A stretch of 64,000 nt of DNA from Flavobacteriales bacterium ALC-1 (GCA_000171875.1 ABHI01000006.1:40633-104632), one strand, 5' to 3'. Shown: positions 16,972 through 25,405, numbered from the stretch's first letter. Program-made: numbers and translations. Notes: a model not told the origin generated them from the sequence alone.

Positions 16972-17538
16972 TTATAGATTTTCAGATGAATGTTCTTTAA
17001 TTGGCATTTCAATCTTAGTGTTATCCCATGCCATGGTCAGTTTTAAATTCCCAGTAGTATTATCAAAAGCTATTGTGAATTTTTCTACTGTAGTATCTAA
17101 TTTTTGAGTTGGAGCTTCAAGTTCAACTGCATCATAGTTAGGATCCCACAGAGGTTCCATTTTTTCGTTAACTCCCCATTCATATTGTTTAGAGTTAAAC
17201 ATTACTTTCCAAGTATTCGCCATAGGTACACTCCAGATAGTATACTTTCCTTTTTTTAGGAGCATACCATTTACAAGTAAATCTTTGTTGGTCTCGAAAG
17301 TTGTAGCTTCATTTGCACCTGTTCTCCAAACTTTATCAAAAGGGACTAGGGCACCAAAAATTTCACGCTCACGTTTAGAAGGTCTATTGTATTCTACTTT
17401 TAATTTTAAATCGTTAAGTGTAATTTTAGCAGTATCCTTTGGACTTAGGCGAGATGAGAAAATATTTTCTACAAATACAGAATATAATAATAAGCCTAGT
17501 GCCAATATAGACAAGACAATTAGGAGGCGTTTTAGCAT
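16972..17538 (-). CDS. DUF2911 domain protein, membrane-anchored
   Basis: A 188-residue protein with one N-terminal membrane segment or uncleaved signal (LLIVLSILALGLLLYSVF) followed by a DUF2911 domain. Typical DUF2911 pieces are visible: VEYNRPSKREREIFGALVPFDKVWRTGANEATTFETNKDLLVNG, then KKGKYTIWSVP and WKVMFNSKQYEWG. The biochemical function of DUF2911 is unknown; these proteins are common in Bacteroidota and are usually exported. It precedes meaB by 10 bases. It is divergent from the ECF sigma operon at 17688, separated by about 150 AT-rich bases. Confidence 0.88.
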   Translation of the reverse strand: MLKRLLIVLSILALGLLLYSVFVENIFSSRLSPKDTAKITLNDLKLKVEYNRPSKREREIFGALVPFDKVWRTGANEATTFETNKDLLVNGMLLKKGKYTIWSVPMANTWKVMFNSKQYEWGVNEKMEPLWDPNYDAVELEAPTQKLDTTVEKFTIAFDNTTGNLKLTMAWDNTKIEMPIKEHSSENL

Positions 17539-17656
17539 AGCAATTAATCTTAATAAGAAATTTTAGAATTTAAAGATAATTCAATTCCCTAAATTTATAG
17601 AATACAAACGTTGAATTTTAAGTAAATCTTATAAAATTGAAAAAAATTAAAACTTT

Positions 17657-17684
17657 TTGCAACACTTAAAATTTTGCATCGTCT
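17657..17684 (+). promoter_or_regulatory. ECF-type autoregulatory promoter of the sigma operon
   Basis: A -35-like TTGCAACA (17657-17664) and a -10-like CGTC in GCATCGTCT (CGTC at 17680-17683), separated by about 16 bases. This matches the TGCAAC...CGTC pattern I know for Bacteroidota ECF sigma genes. It ends only about 4 bases before the sigma ATG at 17688, implying autoregulation and a leaderless or nearly leaderless transcript. Confidence 0.7.
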
Positions 17685-17687
17685 TTA

Positions 17688-18275
17688 ATGTGTAACCAAT
17701 CAAAAACCAAAACCAAAATCAGCACGTTTCAAATTCATATAGTTGAAAAATGCAAGCAGAATGATAGACAAGCGCAAATGCAATTGTATAATCAGTATTG
17801 TAATGGTATGCTTATCGTTGCGCTTCGATTTGTAAAAGATACAATGGAAGCTGAAGATATTGTGCAAGAAGCGTTTATTAAAGCGTTTTCAAAATTAGAG
17901 CAATACAAGGCTGAGGTAAGTTTTGGGGCATGGTTAAAACGTATTGTAATTAATAGATGTATTGATGTTTTAAAATCTAAACGTCAACGTTTAATTGAAT
18001 TAGAAGAGCATCATCTTAATGTTGTAGATGCTGATTACGAAAATGAATGGTTAGTTGATGACGAAATAACGATTGATGAGGTGAAAATTGCAATTGAACA
18101 ATTGCCAGAAAAGTACAGATATGTTGTAATGCTGTATTTAATAGAAGGTTATGATCATCAAGAAATTTCAGAGATTTTGAATATTTCTGAAGTCGCCTCA
18201 AGAACTCAATTATCGAGAGGCAAACAAAAGTTACAGCATAAATTAAAATTAGAAAAAAATGGCACAAGATCTTAG
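17688..18275 (+). CDS. ECF-type RNA polymerase sigma factor
   Basis: A 195-residue sigma-70 family protein. Region 2 (about 35-100) includes LRFVKDTMEAEDIVQEAFIKAFSKLEQY and FGAWLKRIVINRCIDVLKS; region 4 (about 125-185) includes LPEKYRYVVMLYLIEGYDHQEISEILNISEVASRTQLSRGKQKL. The ATG at 17688 lies directly behind an ECF-type promoter; the next in-frame ATG would cut into region 2, so this start stands. It overlaps the downstream gene by 17 bases; that gene has the size and topology of an anti-sigma factor. The operon probably responds to an envelope signal. Confidence 0.92.
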   Translation: MCNQSKTKTKISTFQIHIVEKCKQNDRQAQMQLYNQYCNGMLIVALRFVKDTMEAEDIVQEAFIKAFSKLEQYKAEVSFGAWLKRIVINRCIDVLKSKRQRLIELEEHHLNVVDADYENEWLVDDEITIDEVKIAIEQLPEKYRYVVMLYLIEGYDHQEISEILNISEVASRTQLSRGKQKLQHKLKLEKNGTRS

Positions 18276-18831
18276 AAACTTATTTAATGAAGACCCTAAA
18301 GATCAGCATGTAAAAATGTCTGAAGGTCATGACGCGCGTTTTCTTAAAAAGTTAGAAGAAGAGTTACCAAAGAAAAAATCATCTCATCGTTTTAGTTTCT
18401 TGAATATTGCAGCAAGTGTTGTCGTCTTATTAGGACTTACTTTTGGAGCTGTTCAATTTTTTGGGACACCCGATGATGTAGTAGAACCTATAGAAGTTGT
18501 GCAGACTAAAAATGATATAAAAAGCATGGGGGAAGTTGTGCCAGACTTAAAAAAAGTTGAAGACTACTATTTGGCGAGTATCAATTTAGAATTGTCTAAA
18601 GTGCAGCTAACACCAGAAAATAAGGAATTGTTCGATGGGTACGTATTACGTCTAAAAGAATTAAATGACGAATACGATAAATTAACCATAGAGTTAAATG
18701 CTAATGGTCCAAATGAAGAAACCTTAGATGCTTTAATAGATAATTTAAAGTTTAGACTAAACCTTGTAATGCGTCTTAAAGAAAAACTTAAAGAGTTTAA
18801 TGACGATTCATTTAAAGAGGTAAATATATAA
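18259..18831 (+). CDS. Putative anti-sigma factor, single-pass membrane protein
   Basis: A 190-residue protein with a cytoplasmic N-terminal part (~1-47) containing DARFLKKLEEELPKKKSS, one membrane segment (~48-68, NIAASVVVLLGLTFGAVQFF), and a periplasmic, acidic, helical C-terminal part. The GHDARFLKKL stretch is typical of small anti-sigma/anti-ECF proteins in Flavobacteriaceae. It overlaps the sigma gene by 17 bases, which implies tight co-expression. No zinc anti-sigma (HxxxCxxC) motif is present, so it is not a ZAS-type protein. The assignment rests mainly on topology and operon position. Confidence 0.75.
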   Translation: MAQDLRNLFNEDPKDQHVKMSEGHDARFLKKLEEELPKKKSSHRFSFLNIAASVVVLLGLTFGAVQFFGTPDDVVEPIEVVQTKNDIKSMGEVVPDLKKVEDYYLASINLELSKVQLTPENKELFDGYVLRLKELNDEYDKLTIELNANGPNEETLDALIDNLKFRLNLVMRLKEKLKEFNDDSFKEVNI

Positions 18832-18874
18832 TTACAATCAATAAATCAAAAAACGAACAGTAAAATCAAAAAAA

Positions 18875-20440
18875 ATGAAGACAATTAAAATTTTAGTATT
18901 GTGTTTTATAACCACATTTGGTTATGCGCAAAAGAAGTTAACAAAAGTATCTAAATCCATAAATGCCAATAAAAATGTGGTTGTTGATTTAAGTACGAGT
19001 TATGTAGAAATAGAATTAGAAACATGGAATAAGGATATCGTTGAGGTAGAGGCTTATATTGAAAGTTCAAAACTATCTCAAGAAGAGTTAGAACGTGCTT
19101 TAAAAGCTTGGAATCTTAAAGTAGAAGGTTCTGGGGATAAGGTTATTATTTCTTCTACAGGTGGAAGAAGTTCTAGTCTATTTCCTGGAGATGATTATTC
19201 TGGGTTATTGAAAGATTTAGAATTTCATTTGGCAGAAATGCCAGCAATGCCTGAGATGCCAGCAATGCCATTATTACCAGAAATGGCTGAGATGCCAGAT
19301 ATGCCAGATATGCCAGAGATGCCAGAGATGCCTGAGTTACCAGAATTACCAGAAGGTGTAAAGTCAATATCTTTTGATTACGATAGATACCAAAAAGAAG
19401 GAGAAAAGTATTTAACAGAATGGAGCAAAAAATATGAGCGTAAAGGAGGCAAAGAACTTCAGAAACGGATGAAAGAATGGGCTAGAAAGTTTGGAGAATC
19501 AGGTTACCAAGAGAAAATGGCTAAATGGGGAGAAGAATTTGGTAATCGTTTCGATGGTGAATGGGCAAAAGATATGGAAAAATGGGGCGAGAAGTTTGGC
19601 GAGAAGTTTGGTAAGGATATGGAAAAATGGGGAGAAGAGTTTGGTGAAAAGTTTGGGAAAGAATGGGAAGAGAAAATGGAAGCATGGGGAGAACGTTTTG
19701 GGGAACAGATGGAGAGACGAGGTGAAAGGTTAGAAAAGCGTTCTGAAGAAATGGCAAAACGTTTAGAAGAACGAGCAGAACGTATGGAAGAAAGACGTGA
19801 AGATATGCATAGCAGAAGAGAATCTGTTTTAACGAGACGTTATGAAGCTGGTAGTAATAGTAAAGTAAAGAAGGTGATTAAAATTAAAATCCCTAAAGAT
19901 GCTAAGCTAAAGACTAATATAAGACATGGTGAGTTAAAGTTGTCTTCAGTTATTTATAACATGAGAGGAGATATATCGCACTCATTTTTAGTAGCAGATA
20001 ATATTGATGGAAGTGAGACTTCCATCAATGTGTCTTATTCTCCAGTGATTGTAAATACATGGAATTTAGGAACACTTAACCTTAATTTTGTGGATAAGGC
20101 TCAGATAAAAAATGCAAAGAATTTAGTACTTAATTCTAAATCATCTAATATTAATATAGAGCGTTTAACAGATACCGGTATTATAGATGGTAGTTTTGGG
20201 GACTTAACTATTTCTAACCTTACAGAGACATTTAAGAATCTTAATTTAGTCTTAGAGAATAGTGATGCTTTAGTAAACTTGCCAAAGGATATAGATTATA
20301 GCATGTACTTTAAAGGCAATCGTTCTAAGTACAATAATAAACCTACCACGCAAAAAACAATTCGTAATTATCCTGAAGGACAAAGCTCTAACCGTAATAT
20401 TATGGTTAATGCTAAGTATAGTAATGTTATTATCAATTAA
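18875..20440 (+). CDS. Exported DUF4097-like protein with Met-Pro and charged-helix repeats
   Basis: A 521-residue exported protein, third gene of the ECF sigma operon. It has a signal peptide (MKTIKILVLCFITTFGYAQ), a beta-rich N-terminal part (20-115) and a beta-rich C-terminal part (~320-521) that resembles DUF4097-type putative adhesins. Between them lie two unusual inserts: a Met-Pro-acidic repeat at residues 122-160 (EMPAMPEMP...ELPELPE), then a highly charged region (~175-315) built on the unit KWGEKFGEKFGKDME, grading into a KR/E helix (RMEERREDM). The charged part is probably a long amphipathic or single-alpha helix. As the likely target of the operon's sigma factor, it may be an envelope stress or surface component. 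Confidence 0.8.
   Translation: MKTIKILVLCFITTFGYAQKKLTKVSKSINANKNVVVDLSTSYVEIELETWNKDIVEVEAYIESSKLSQEELERALKAWNLKVEGSGDKVIISSTGGRSSSLFPGDDYSGLLKDLEFHLAEMPAMPEMPAMPLLPEMAEMPDMPDMPEMPEMPELPELPEGVKSISFDYDRYQKEGEKYLTEWSKKYERKGGKELQKRMKEWARKFGESGYQEKMAKWGEEFGNRFDGEWAKDMEKWGEKFGEKFGKDMEKWGEEFGEKFGKEWEEKMEAWGERFGEQMERRGERLEKRSEEMAKRLEERAERMEERREDMHSRRESVLTRRYEAGSNSKVKKVIKIKIPKDAKLKTNIRHGELKLSSVIYNMRGDISHSFLVADNIDGSETSINVSYSPVIVNTWNLGTLNLNFVDKAQIKNAKNLVLNSKSSNINIERLTDTGIIDGSFGDLTISNLTETFKNLNLVLENSDALVNLPKDIDYSMYFKGNRSKYNNKPTTQKTIRNYPEGQSSNRNIMVNAKYSNVIIN
19238..19354 (+). repeat. In-frame Met-Pro repeat region
   Basis: Repeats of the 9-base pattern ATGCCAGAG/ATGCCTGAG and variants encode about thirteen MP/LP-x units (residues 122-160 of the host protein). 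The complement strand is also open here, which is a by-product of the repeat. Confidence 0.85.
19546..19713 (+). repeat. In-frame imperfect tandem repeat encoding the WGEKFGEKFG charged helix
   Basis: Successive units of roughly 40-50 bases built around GAAAAATGGGG(C/A)GA(G/A) and AAGTTTGG encode WGEEFGNRF, KWGEKFGEKFGKDME, KWGEEFGEKFGKEWEE and AWGERFGEQME. Divergence between copies indicates an older expansion. Confidence 0.75.
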
Positions 20441-20482
20441 AACACTTTAAATAGATTCTATAATTTAAAGTGTTTGTTTTTT
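20440..20482 (+). terminator. Rho-independent terminator ending the sigma operon
   Basis: A 13-bp stem (AAACACTTTAAAT at 20440-20452 with its complement at 20463-20475) and a 10-base loop, followed by a T-rich run (TTTTGTTTTTT region). It begins at the stop codon of the preceding gene. Confidence 0.85.
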
Positions 20483-20535
20483 ACTTTCCTGTTTTCCATA
20501 AAATAGATTCTTATTTTTATGGAAATTTTGTTTTT

Positions 20536-21222
20536 ATGTCCCTTTCTTCTTTCGAAGTCTTTTTAAAGTCACTAGAAGCACATCCATTAATTGATGCTTC
20601 CATTCCATTGAGCGCTTATGTGTCTATAGATTTATCTATTCATAATACCGAATTAAAAACAGTTAATATATTATCCTCTGATAATCTAGAGCATTTTATT
20701 TGGGATTATATGAAAACTAAAAATGCAGAAGTGGCTTATGGAGGTTATTTTGAACAACGTGGCATATATGCTCGAAGCGAATATTTTAACCAAGTGAATC
20801 CTGAAGAAGAGCGTAATATTCATTTAGGCTTAGATATTTGGATTGAAGCCAACACACCAATTTATGCTCCTTTAGTTGGAATTATTCATAGTTATAAAAA
20901 TAATACCAATCATGGTGATTATGGACCAACACTAATTTTAAAGCATAAGATAGAAGAGGCTGAATTTTATACACTTTATGGACATTTGAGTATTACGTCA
21001 ATAGAGAATTTAAAAGTTGGAGCAGCAATAAAGCAAGGAGAACAAATTGCCACACTAGGAACGGCTGAGGTTAATGGTGATTATCCACCGCATTTACATT
21101 TCCAAATTATAAAAGATATTCAAGATTATAATGGTGATTATCCTGGCGTAAGCAACCAACTCGATTTAGAGTTTTATAGACATAATTGTCCTGACCCTAA
21201 TTTGTTATTAGATTTATTCTGA
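20536..21222 (+). CDS. M23 family metallopeptidase (LytM-like)
   Basis: A 228-residue protein with an M23 domain in its second half. Zinc ligands are visible: HLGLD (His96, Asp100) and HLHF (His186, His188), with YTLYGHL (His150) as the usual extra catalytic region. The ATG at 20536 is chosen; upward extension to 20470 would run into the preceding terminator. No signal peptide is seen, so it may act in the cytoplasm, or the export signal may be unrecognised. The closest architecture I recall is the M23 module found fused to aminotransferases in Flavobacteriaceae; here it stands alone. Its 3' end overlaps the convergent gene at 21214 by 9 bases. Confidence 0.82.
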   Translation: MSLSSFEVFLKSLEAHPLIDASIPLSAYVSIDLSIHNTELKTVNILSSDNLEHFIWDYMKTKNAEVAYGGYFEQRGIYARSEYFNQVNPEEERNIHLGLDIWIEANTPIYAPLVGIIHSYKNNTNHGDYGPTLILKHKIEEAEFYTLYGHLSITSIENLKVGAAIKQGEQIATLGTAEVNGDYPPHLHFQIIKDIQDYNGDYPGVSNQLDLEFYRHNCPDPNLLLDLF

Positions 21223-21738
21223 GAACTTCTCAAAATCATCAATAGCATAAGCTTTGTTATAATCGTCTTCTCCGATGGTATTAGATTCATTAGAGTCGTA
21301 ATCCATTGTAATTTTCCATAGACCATCAATCTTTTTGAAGAGTACATGAAACTGACCATAATAAGCCTGCTCATTATCTTTTCCTTTATTTCTGATTAAT
21401 TTGTACACTCCACGTTCACTAGCAGTAGAGTCATTATTAATGCGTTCAAAAAAGCGCAGTGAGATCATACTGGTTTGTTTAGCTTCCTTATCACGTTGAA
21501 AACCTGCTTTATAATTATTGATATAAGTATCGTAATCTAAAATGTTTCTACCTCCAGAAACACGTACTAAATCCTTATCATGGATTTCTGCCATTAGCGT
21601 ATAATCTAAAGTTTCAAAAGCTTTATAGAATTTAGCCCAAACAGTGTTTATGGCTTTTAAGTTTTCTGAGCTTTGCGCATTAACTGGGCTAATGGAAATA
21701 AATAAGAAAACTATAATTGAGTAAATTGCCTTTTTCAT
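21214..21738 (-). CDS. Exported NTF2-like (DUF4440/SnoaL-type) protein
   Basis: A 174-residue protein with a signal peptide (MKKAIYSIIVFLFISISPVNAQ) and one NTF2-like cone fold: an N-terminal helix VWAKFYKAFETLDYTLMAEIHDKDLVRVSGG, then strands ending in GQFHVLFKKIDGLWKITMDYDS. This layout fits DUF4440/SnoaL-like proteins; these bind small ligands or act as simple enzymes, and no specific function can be assigned. It is the last gene of a three-gene run with 9-base gaps (22992 to 21214). Confidence 0.75.
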   Translation of the reverse strand: MKKAIYSIIVFLFISISPVNAQSSENLKAINTVWAKFYKAFETLDYTLMAEIHDKDLVRVSGGRNILDYDTYINNYKAGFQRDKEAKQTSMISLRFFERINNDSTASERGVYKLIRNKGKDNEQAYYGQFHVLFKKIDGLWKITMDYDSNESNTIGEDDYNKAYAIDDFEKFSE

Positions 21739-21747
21739 TTTTATGGA

Positions 21748-22575
21748 TTAATCATTTTTGTGATTATTTATTTTCTCCCAAGCTTCTTTTGTAAGACTAA
21801 CAAGTGTTTCTTTCTTTAAATCAAATAATGAAACATATGTGTCGCTTACAACAATATGCTGATTCCATTCTACATAATCTTTATAAAGTAATAGCGTGCA
21901 AATATCTGTTGACGAAATAAATTCTGAATTGATATGTGAATGGACAGTTGATACTGTAGGGTTTTCTTTATCCTTAGATTTATATGGAAATTGAAGAATT
22001 GTATTATGAATTTTGAATTTATCTTTTAATTCATTTTTCTTATTGTAATTCAATTGATAATCATTACCAATGAGAACAACTCCGCTAATTTTAGGGCCGG
22101 TTAACACTAACACTTTTCGTTCTTTTTTATTAATTAAAGGAATAAAGTTTAGAGACGTATTGTTGTAAAATGAAAAGAATTCATCAGTATTTTTCTGAGC
22201 CTGTGTTCTGGCATCATTCAACATAGTTCTTAAGCTATTTTCAATAGTCTTAACTTTAGTATTAATAGTGTCTAATTTTATGGGTGCTGTTTTGGGAAGG
22301 CTATCAAATTGATAACGAATCAATACTTTATCCTCATTAAATCTATTAAAAAAGACGGTATTTATTTTATGGTTTTCTGTCTCATAAGATAAATAGCCTC
22401 CAATTGAATCCTTTTTATTTTCAAAGTTAGCCAAAAAGTGATCAGTTCCATTCCAAGAACCTTTTTCTAAACGATATAGGAGTTTGCCTTCTTCTAAAAT
22501 TTCATCAGTCTCTTTTTTTTGAGCAAAAAGAAAGCAATTTGTAAGAAGGAATAAAATTAAAAGTATATTTTTCAT
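21748..22575 (-). CDS. Exported protein of unknown function
   Basis: A 275-residue protein with a signal peptide (MKNILLILFLLTNCFLFAQ). I do not recognise a domain. The body is mixed alpha/beta, with NKKERKVLVLTGPKISGVVLIGNDYQLNY in the middle and STVHSHINSEFISSTDICTLLLY near the end. The HSH and the spacing to Asp recall a metal site but do not match any family I can name. It sits 9 bases from each neighbour (a membrane protein upstream, an NTF2-like protein downstream), so the three are probably one operon. Confidence 0.7.
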   Translation of the reverse strand: MKNILLILFLLTNCFLFAQKKETDEILEEGKLLYRLEKGSWNGTDHFLANFENKKDSIGGYLSYETENHKINTVFFNRFNEDKVLIRYQFDSLPKTAPIKLDTINTKVKTIENSLRTMLNDARTQAQKNTDEFFSFYNNTSLNFIPLINKKERKVLVLTGPKISGVVLIGNDYQLNYNKKNELKDKFKIHNTILQFPYKSKDKENPTVSTVHSHINSEFISSTDICTLLLYKDYVEWNQHIVVSDTYVSLFDLKKETLVSLTKEAWEKINNHKND

Positions 22576-22584
22576 ATTGAATCT

Positions 22585-22992
22585 TTAATCGTTTGTAATT
22601 TGCTTTGCAGCCAAATATTTTCCGATAAAGAATCCGGCAATTGCTAAAATACCATCAGAAAGTGAAAACCATAGTTCTTTAGGTAACATAAATATAGTAA
22701 CAAAAGTAGCTATAAGCATTAATCCACCAGCAATATAAGACGGTATCATGCTTACTTTTGATATTTTAGCAGCGACAAACATACCAACAATAATGCCTAA
22801 AAAATGAGCTATTACGACAAAGGCTTTTGCACCTGTAGGTATTTTATCCATGTTATTTTTTATCCATTCCATATTTGATGGATCTGCACCTTCGGGAAGT
22901 GGAAATAAATTATGACCTAAAATAGATTCAAAGAGGTGTACCGTAAATCCAGCAATGACAATTCCGATGATAGTGGCTAATACATTTTTCAT
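22585..22992 (-). CDS. Small four-helix membrane protein of unknown function
   Basis: A 135-residue inner-membrane protein with four predicted helices (VLATIIGIVIAGFTVHLF, AFVVIAHFLGIIVGMFVAA, SYIAGGLMLIATFVTIF, SDGILAIAGFFIGKYLA). Between helices 1 and 2 lies a periplasmic or cytoplasmic loop with PLPEGADPSNMEWIKNNMD. Similar short proteins are common in Bacteroidota without known role. First gene of the three-gene run ending at 21214. Confidence 0.72.
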   Translation of the reverse strand: MKNVLATIIGIVIAGFTVHLFESILGHNLFPLPEGADPSNMEWIKNNMDKIPTGAKAFVVIAHFLGIIVGMFVAAKISKVSMIPSYIAGGLMLIATFVTIFMLPKELWFSLSDGILAIAGFFIGKYLAAKQITND

Positions 22993-23170
22993 AATAATAG
23001 AGTTAGTTAGTGGGTTTAAGTTACTAAAAATATTTTATGACTCTATTAGCCTTTTGTCTGCGATTTGATATAGTGTTATTTTTAAATCTTAATTTTGGTT
23101 CGATTATGACTTCAATATTATGAAAAACATAGTACTTCGCATTTTCGAATTAACTAAGAATAAACTAAAT

Positions 23171-23560
23171 TTAATCAACTAACTCGTCTGTAATAACCAA
23201 TCTATATTCAAATCGGTTACCCGAAGGTTCATTAAATACCCAAAGAGAATCATCAATGGGGCTTTGGTTATAGACTAATATAAAATTTTCACCCACCACT
23301 TTATAGAGCTTTATATTGTTAAAAATTGCAGATTCACTTGGTGATATGGGATCTGTAGTATTATTGAAATCACTAGCAACAAACAATTCAGTTTGGCTCA
23401 CAACAGATAATTGTCCACCACCTTCAGTAAATAGAATGAGATCAGTACTCGAATCATTTTGAATAATATAATGACTTTCGAAACCTGAGTTAACATCGTC
23501 ATCTTCACATGTTGTTGCAACGAGTAAAGGGAGTAAGAATAATATATATATCTTTTTCAT
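23171..23560 (-). CDS. Small lipoprotein of unknown function
   Basis: A 129-residue protein with a lipoprotein-like signal (MKKIYILFLLPLLVATTC) followed by EDDD, an acidic start typical of surface-exposed Bacteroidota lipoproteins. The rest is predicted beta-rich (SHYIIQNDSSTDLILFTEGG; FEYRLVI). No family is recognised. It stands alone between two AT-rich gaps, in a run of minus-strand lipoprotein genes. Confidence 0.7.
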   Translation of the reverse strand: MKKIYILFLLPLLVATTCEDDDVNSGFESHYIIQNDSSTDLILFTEGGGQLSVVSQTELFVASDFNNTTDPISPSESAIFNNIKLYKVVGENFILVYNQSPIDDSLWVFNEPSGNRFEYRLVITDELVD

Positions 23561-23636
23561 GTTCTTGGGATTTTATTATAAGAGAATTAAACAAATACAG
23601 GATCTAAGCAAATATGCTATTGCTGTTTTATATGCT

Positions 23637-24134
23637 TTAATCAACGTTGTAATTAATGAGCTCGGAGCATTCTGTAGTGCCTATTTTTCTATAATAATAA
23701 ACTGCTCTATCATTACCTTCAACCTCAATAGAGTAAGTGTTGTCACAATGTAAACTCAAGTAGCGTCTGCCTAATAGATTTTCATTGACGATATCATTTT
23801 GTATATAATCAAAAAATACACGTCCATCGTTGGTTAATCCCCAAGTTCCATTAGCAACTTCTACAGTAGCATATAAATTTTTAAAAGTATTATCACTGTT
23901 AAATTCTAAAATAATATCTGAATCTTCTCTTGTATTCTGAAACCATTGGTCAATAGTGGTCCATTCTGTACCAGTCCATTCATCTAATGTTGACACCAAA
24001 TTTTCGTCTCTATACATCTCCCATGTCCCTAATACTTTTTGCCCTAAAGTGTCTTGCTCGGTTAGATTTGATTCGTCTTTTTCGCAGCTTACAAATGAAA
24101 GTGCTAGTGCTAAAACAAGTGTTAATCTTTTCAT
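23637..24134 (-). CDS. Lipocalin-like lipoprotein
   Basis: A 165-residue lipoprotein with signal MKRLTLVLALALSFVSC and acidic EKDESN after the Cys. The pattern LGTWEMYRDENL ... IILEFNSDNTF ... ANGTWGLTNDGRVFF fits the lipocalin-like family of Bacteroidota (a G-x-W near the start and repeated strands). Two later Cys residues (HCDN and TTEC) could form a disulfide. Ligand and role are unknown. Confidence 0.7.
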   Translation of the reverse strand: MKRLTLVLALALSFVSCEKDESNLTEQDTLGQKVLGTWEMYRDENLVSTLDEWTGTEWTTIDQWFQNTREDSDIILEFNSDNTFKNLYATVEVANGTWGLTNDGRVFFDYIQNDIVNENLLGRRYLSLHCDNTYSIEVEGNDRAVYYYRKIGTTECSELINYNVD

Positions 24135-24242
24135 AGTTATTGAGTTTTAAGTTCTTTATTATGGAACAACAGAACTTTTATATCTCCTGAAAAAATTAAA
24201 ATTTACTTTTAAGTTGTTAGTTTTTAGTCGTTTTAGTATGAC

Positions 24243-25376
24243 TCACTCACACTCAGCCTGAGTGACTTTGTTTTTCCATTGTATCCAATACTCTTGTAAG
24301 CCTTCTTTAGTGGTTTTGAGATCGCTTATGTTGAGTTGATGCCCTTGCATAAGAGCACCCTTAAGCTGATCTTTACGTTCCTGTAGAGCAGGTGTGTGGT
24401 TCCAGCCGCCAACATGGTCAAAAGAGGTATATGCTTCACATTTTTGTTCAACTTTGATAAAAGGAATTTTTAAATAATACTTTACTCTACCAGAGTCCAT
24501 AGCTTCGGTAGTCATTTCTATATTGATAAAATCGACTTTACTATACTTACCTGACTTGTAGAATGCTTTTAGTTGGTTACCAACTTTTGTAGACATAGTA
24601 TTAGAGAATTGATGTGCTATATCGTCTCCGTTTATAAATTCCTTGCCTTGGTAAGTGCCTTCGCAGTTTTTCTCGGAGCATATAATGCTGTTTTTTTGTA
24701 ATCTAAGTCGTTCAAATTTTTCAGATCGTTTTAACTGTTCCTCTAGATCCCAATCAAAGTCAAATCTGTTTTTCAGGAATACTGCAATAGGTTCTAGACC
24801 AATTTCTTTTCGTCTTTTATCGATGTTTACCGGGTCGAAAACTGGCCATACATTAAAGCTTTTAGTTTCAGGATAGTACTTCATTTGCCCACCATAGATT
24901 TGTAACTCGCCTTTATCTGTAGCAATTCTATCTTCGGCACGTACTAAGAATCGTGGTTCTAATTTTTTTTCTAGTACAGCTTGTTTCATTAAAGGAATAT
25001 AATGCTCTCTGGTCTCTAAATCAGCATGTTGTAAAACATTACAAATGGTTAAGTTGCCTTGTTCTCCTATTATTGTTGTGTCTGGCCAATTTTGTGTGTC
25101 AAGAATTTCTTTAATCTTTATAATATTAATGGCGTGATTTTTTCTGTATTCTTTTTGGTATACATCAGCTTCTTTAGACTCTGCGCCATAAATTCTAATT
25201 AAAGAATCTCTTAGTCGAATTGGTGTTTGTTCTTTTTGCCAAATAGTATCCAAAATTGCTATTAAGTTCTCAGGTTCTTGAGTTGCGGTTCTAGATTTGT
25301 TCTTACCAGCGCAAGACATAACTATTATTAGAAAACATGCAGAAACAAATTGAATCAAAGGTTTTTGATATCTCAT
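24243..25376 (-). CDS. Lipoprotein with DUF6624-like domain
   Basis: A 377-residue lipoprotein (signal ending in LIIVMSC). The first ~180 residues resemble DUF6624: ILDTIWQKEQTPIRLRDSL, then WPDTTIIGEQGNLTICNVLQHADLETREHYIPLMKQAV, LVRAEDRIATDKGELQIYGGQM. The second half (~200-377) contains four cysteines (IICSEKNCEGTY, QKCEAY, QAECE) and no domain I can name. The function of DUF6624 is unknown. The gene stands near a second lipoprotein (25406) transcribed in the same direction with a 29-base gap, so they may form an operon. Confidence 0.7.
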   Translation of the reverse strand: MRYQKPLIQFVSACFLIIVMSCAGKNKSRTATQEPENLIAILDTIWQKEQTPIRLRDSLIRIYGAESKEADVYQKEYRKNHAINIIKIKEILDTQNWPDTTIIGEQGNLTICNVLQHADLETREHYIPLMKQAVLEKKLEPRFLVRAEDRIATDKGELQIYGGQMKYYPETKSFNVWPVFDPVNIDKRRKEIGLEPIAVFLKNRFDFDWDLEEQLKRSEKFERLRLQKNSIICSEKNCEGTYQGKEFINGDDIAHQFSNTMSTKVGNQLKAFYKSGKYSKVDFINIEMTTEAMDSGRVKYYLKIPFIKVEQKCEAYTSFDHVGGWNHTPALQERKDQLKGALMQGHQLNISDLKTTKEGLQEYWIQWKNKVTQAECE

Positions 25377-25405
25377 AGTTCTAGATTAGTGCAAAAAACG
25401 GAAAA

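Noticed and set aside
19238..19713. CRISPR-like array
   Set aside because: The repeats are short, in frame, contiguous without spacers and code for a recognisable protein region.
19173..19757. Minus-strand ORFs opposite the repeat region, rich in Leu/Ala/Pro
   Set aside because: They arise because the complement of the Met-Pro and WGEKFG repeats lacks stops; their composition mirrors the repeat and has no independent support.
20496..20522. TCCATAAAA / TTTTATGGA inverted repeat before the M23 gene as a terminator
   Set aside because: A stronger terminator lies 40 bases upstream, and this AT-only stem just before the M23 start is weak; it may be chance in AT-rich DNA.
24149..24177. AAGTTCT / AGAACTT inverted repeat upstream of the lipocalin-like gene
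   Set aside because: Seven-bp AT-rich stem with a 15-base loop and no supporting context.
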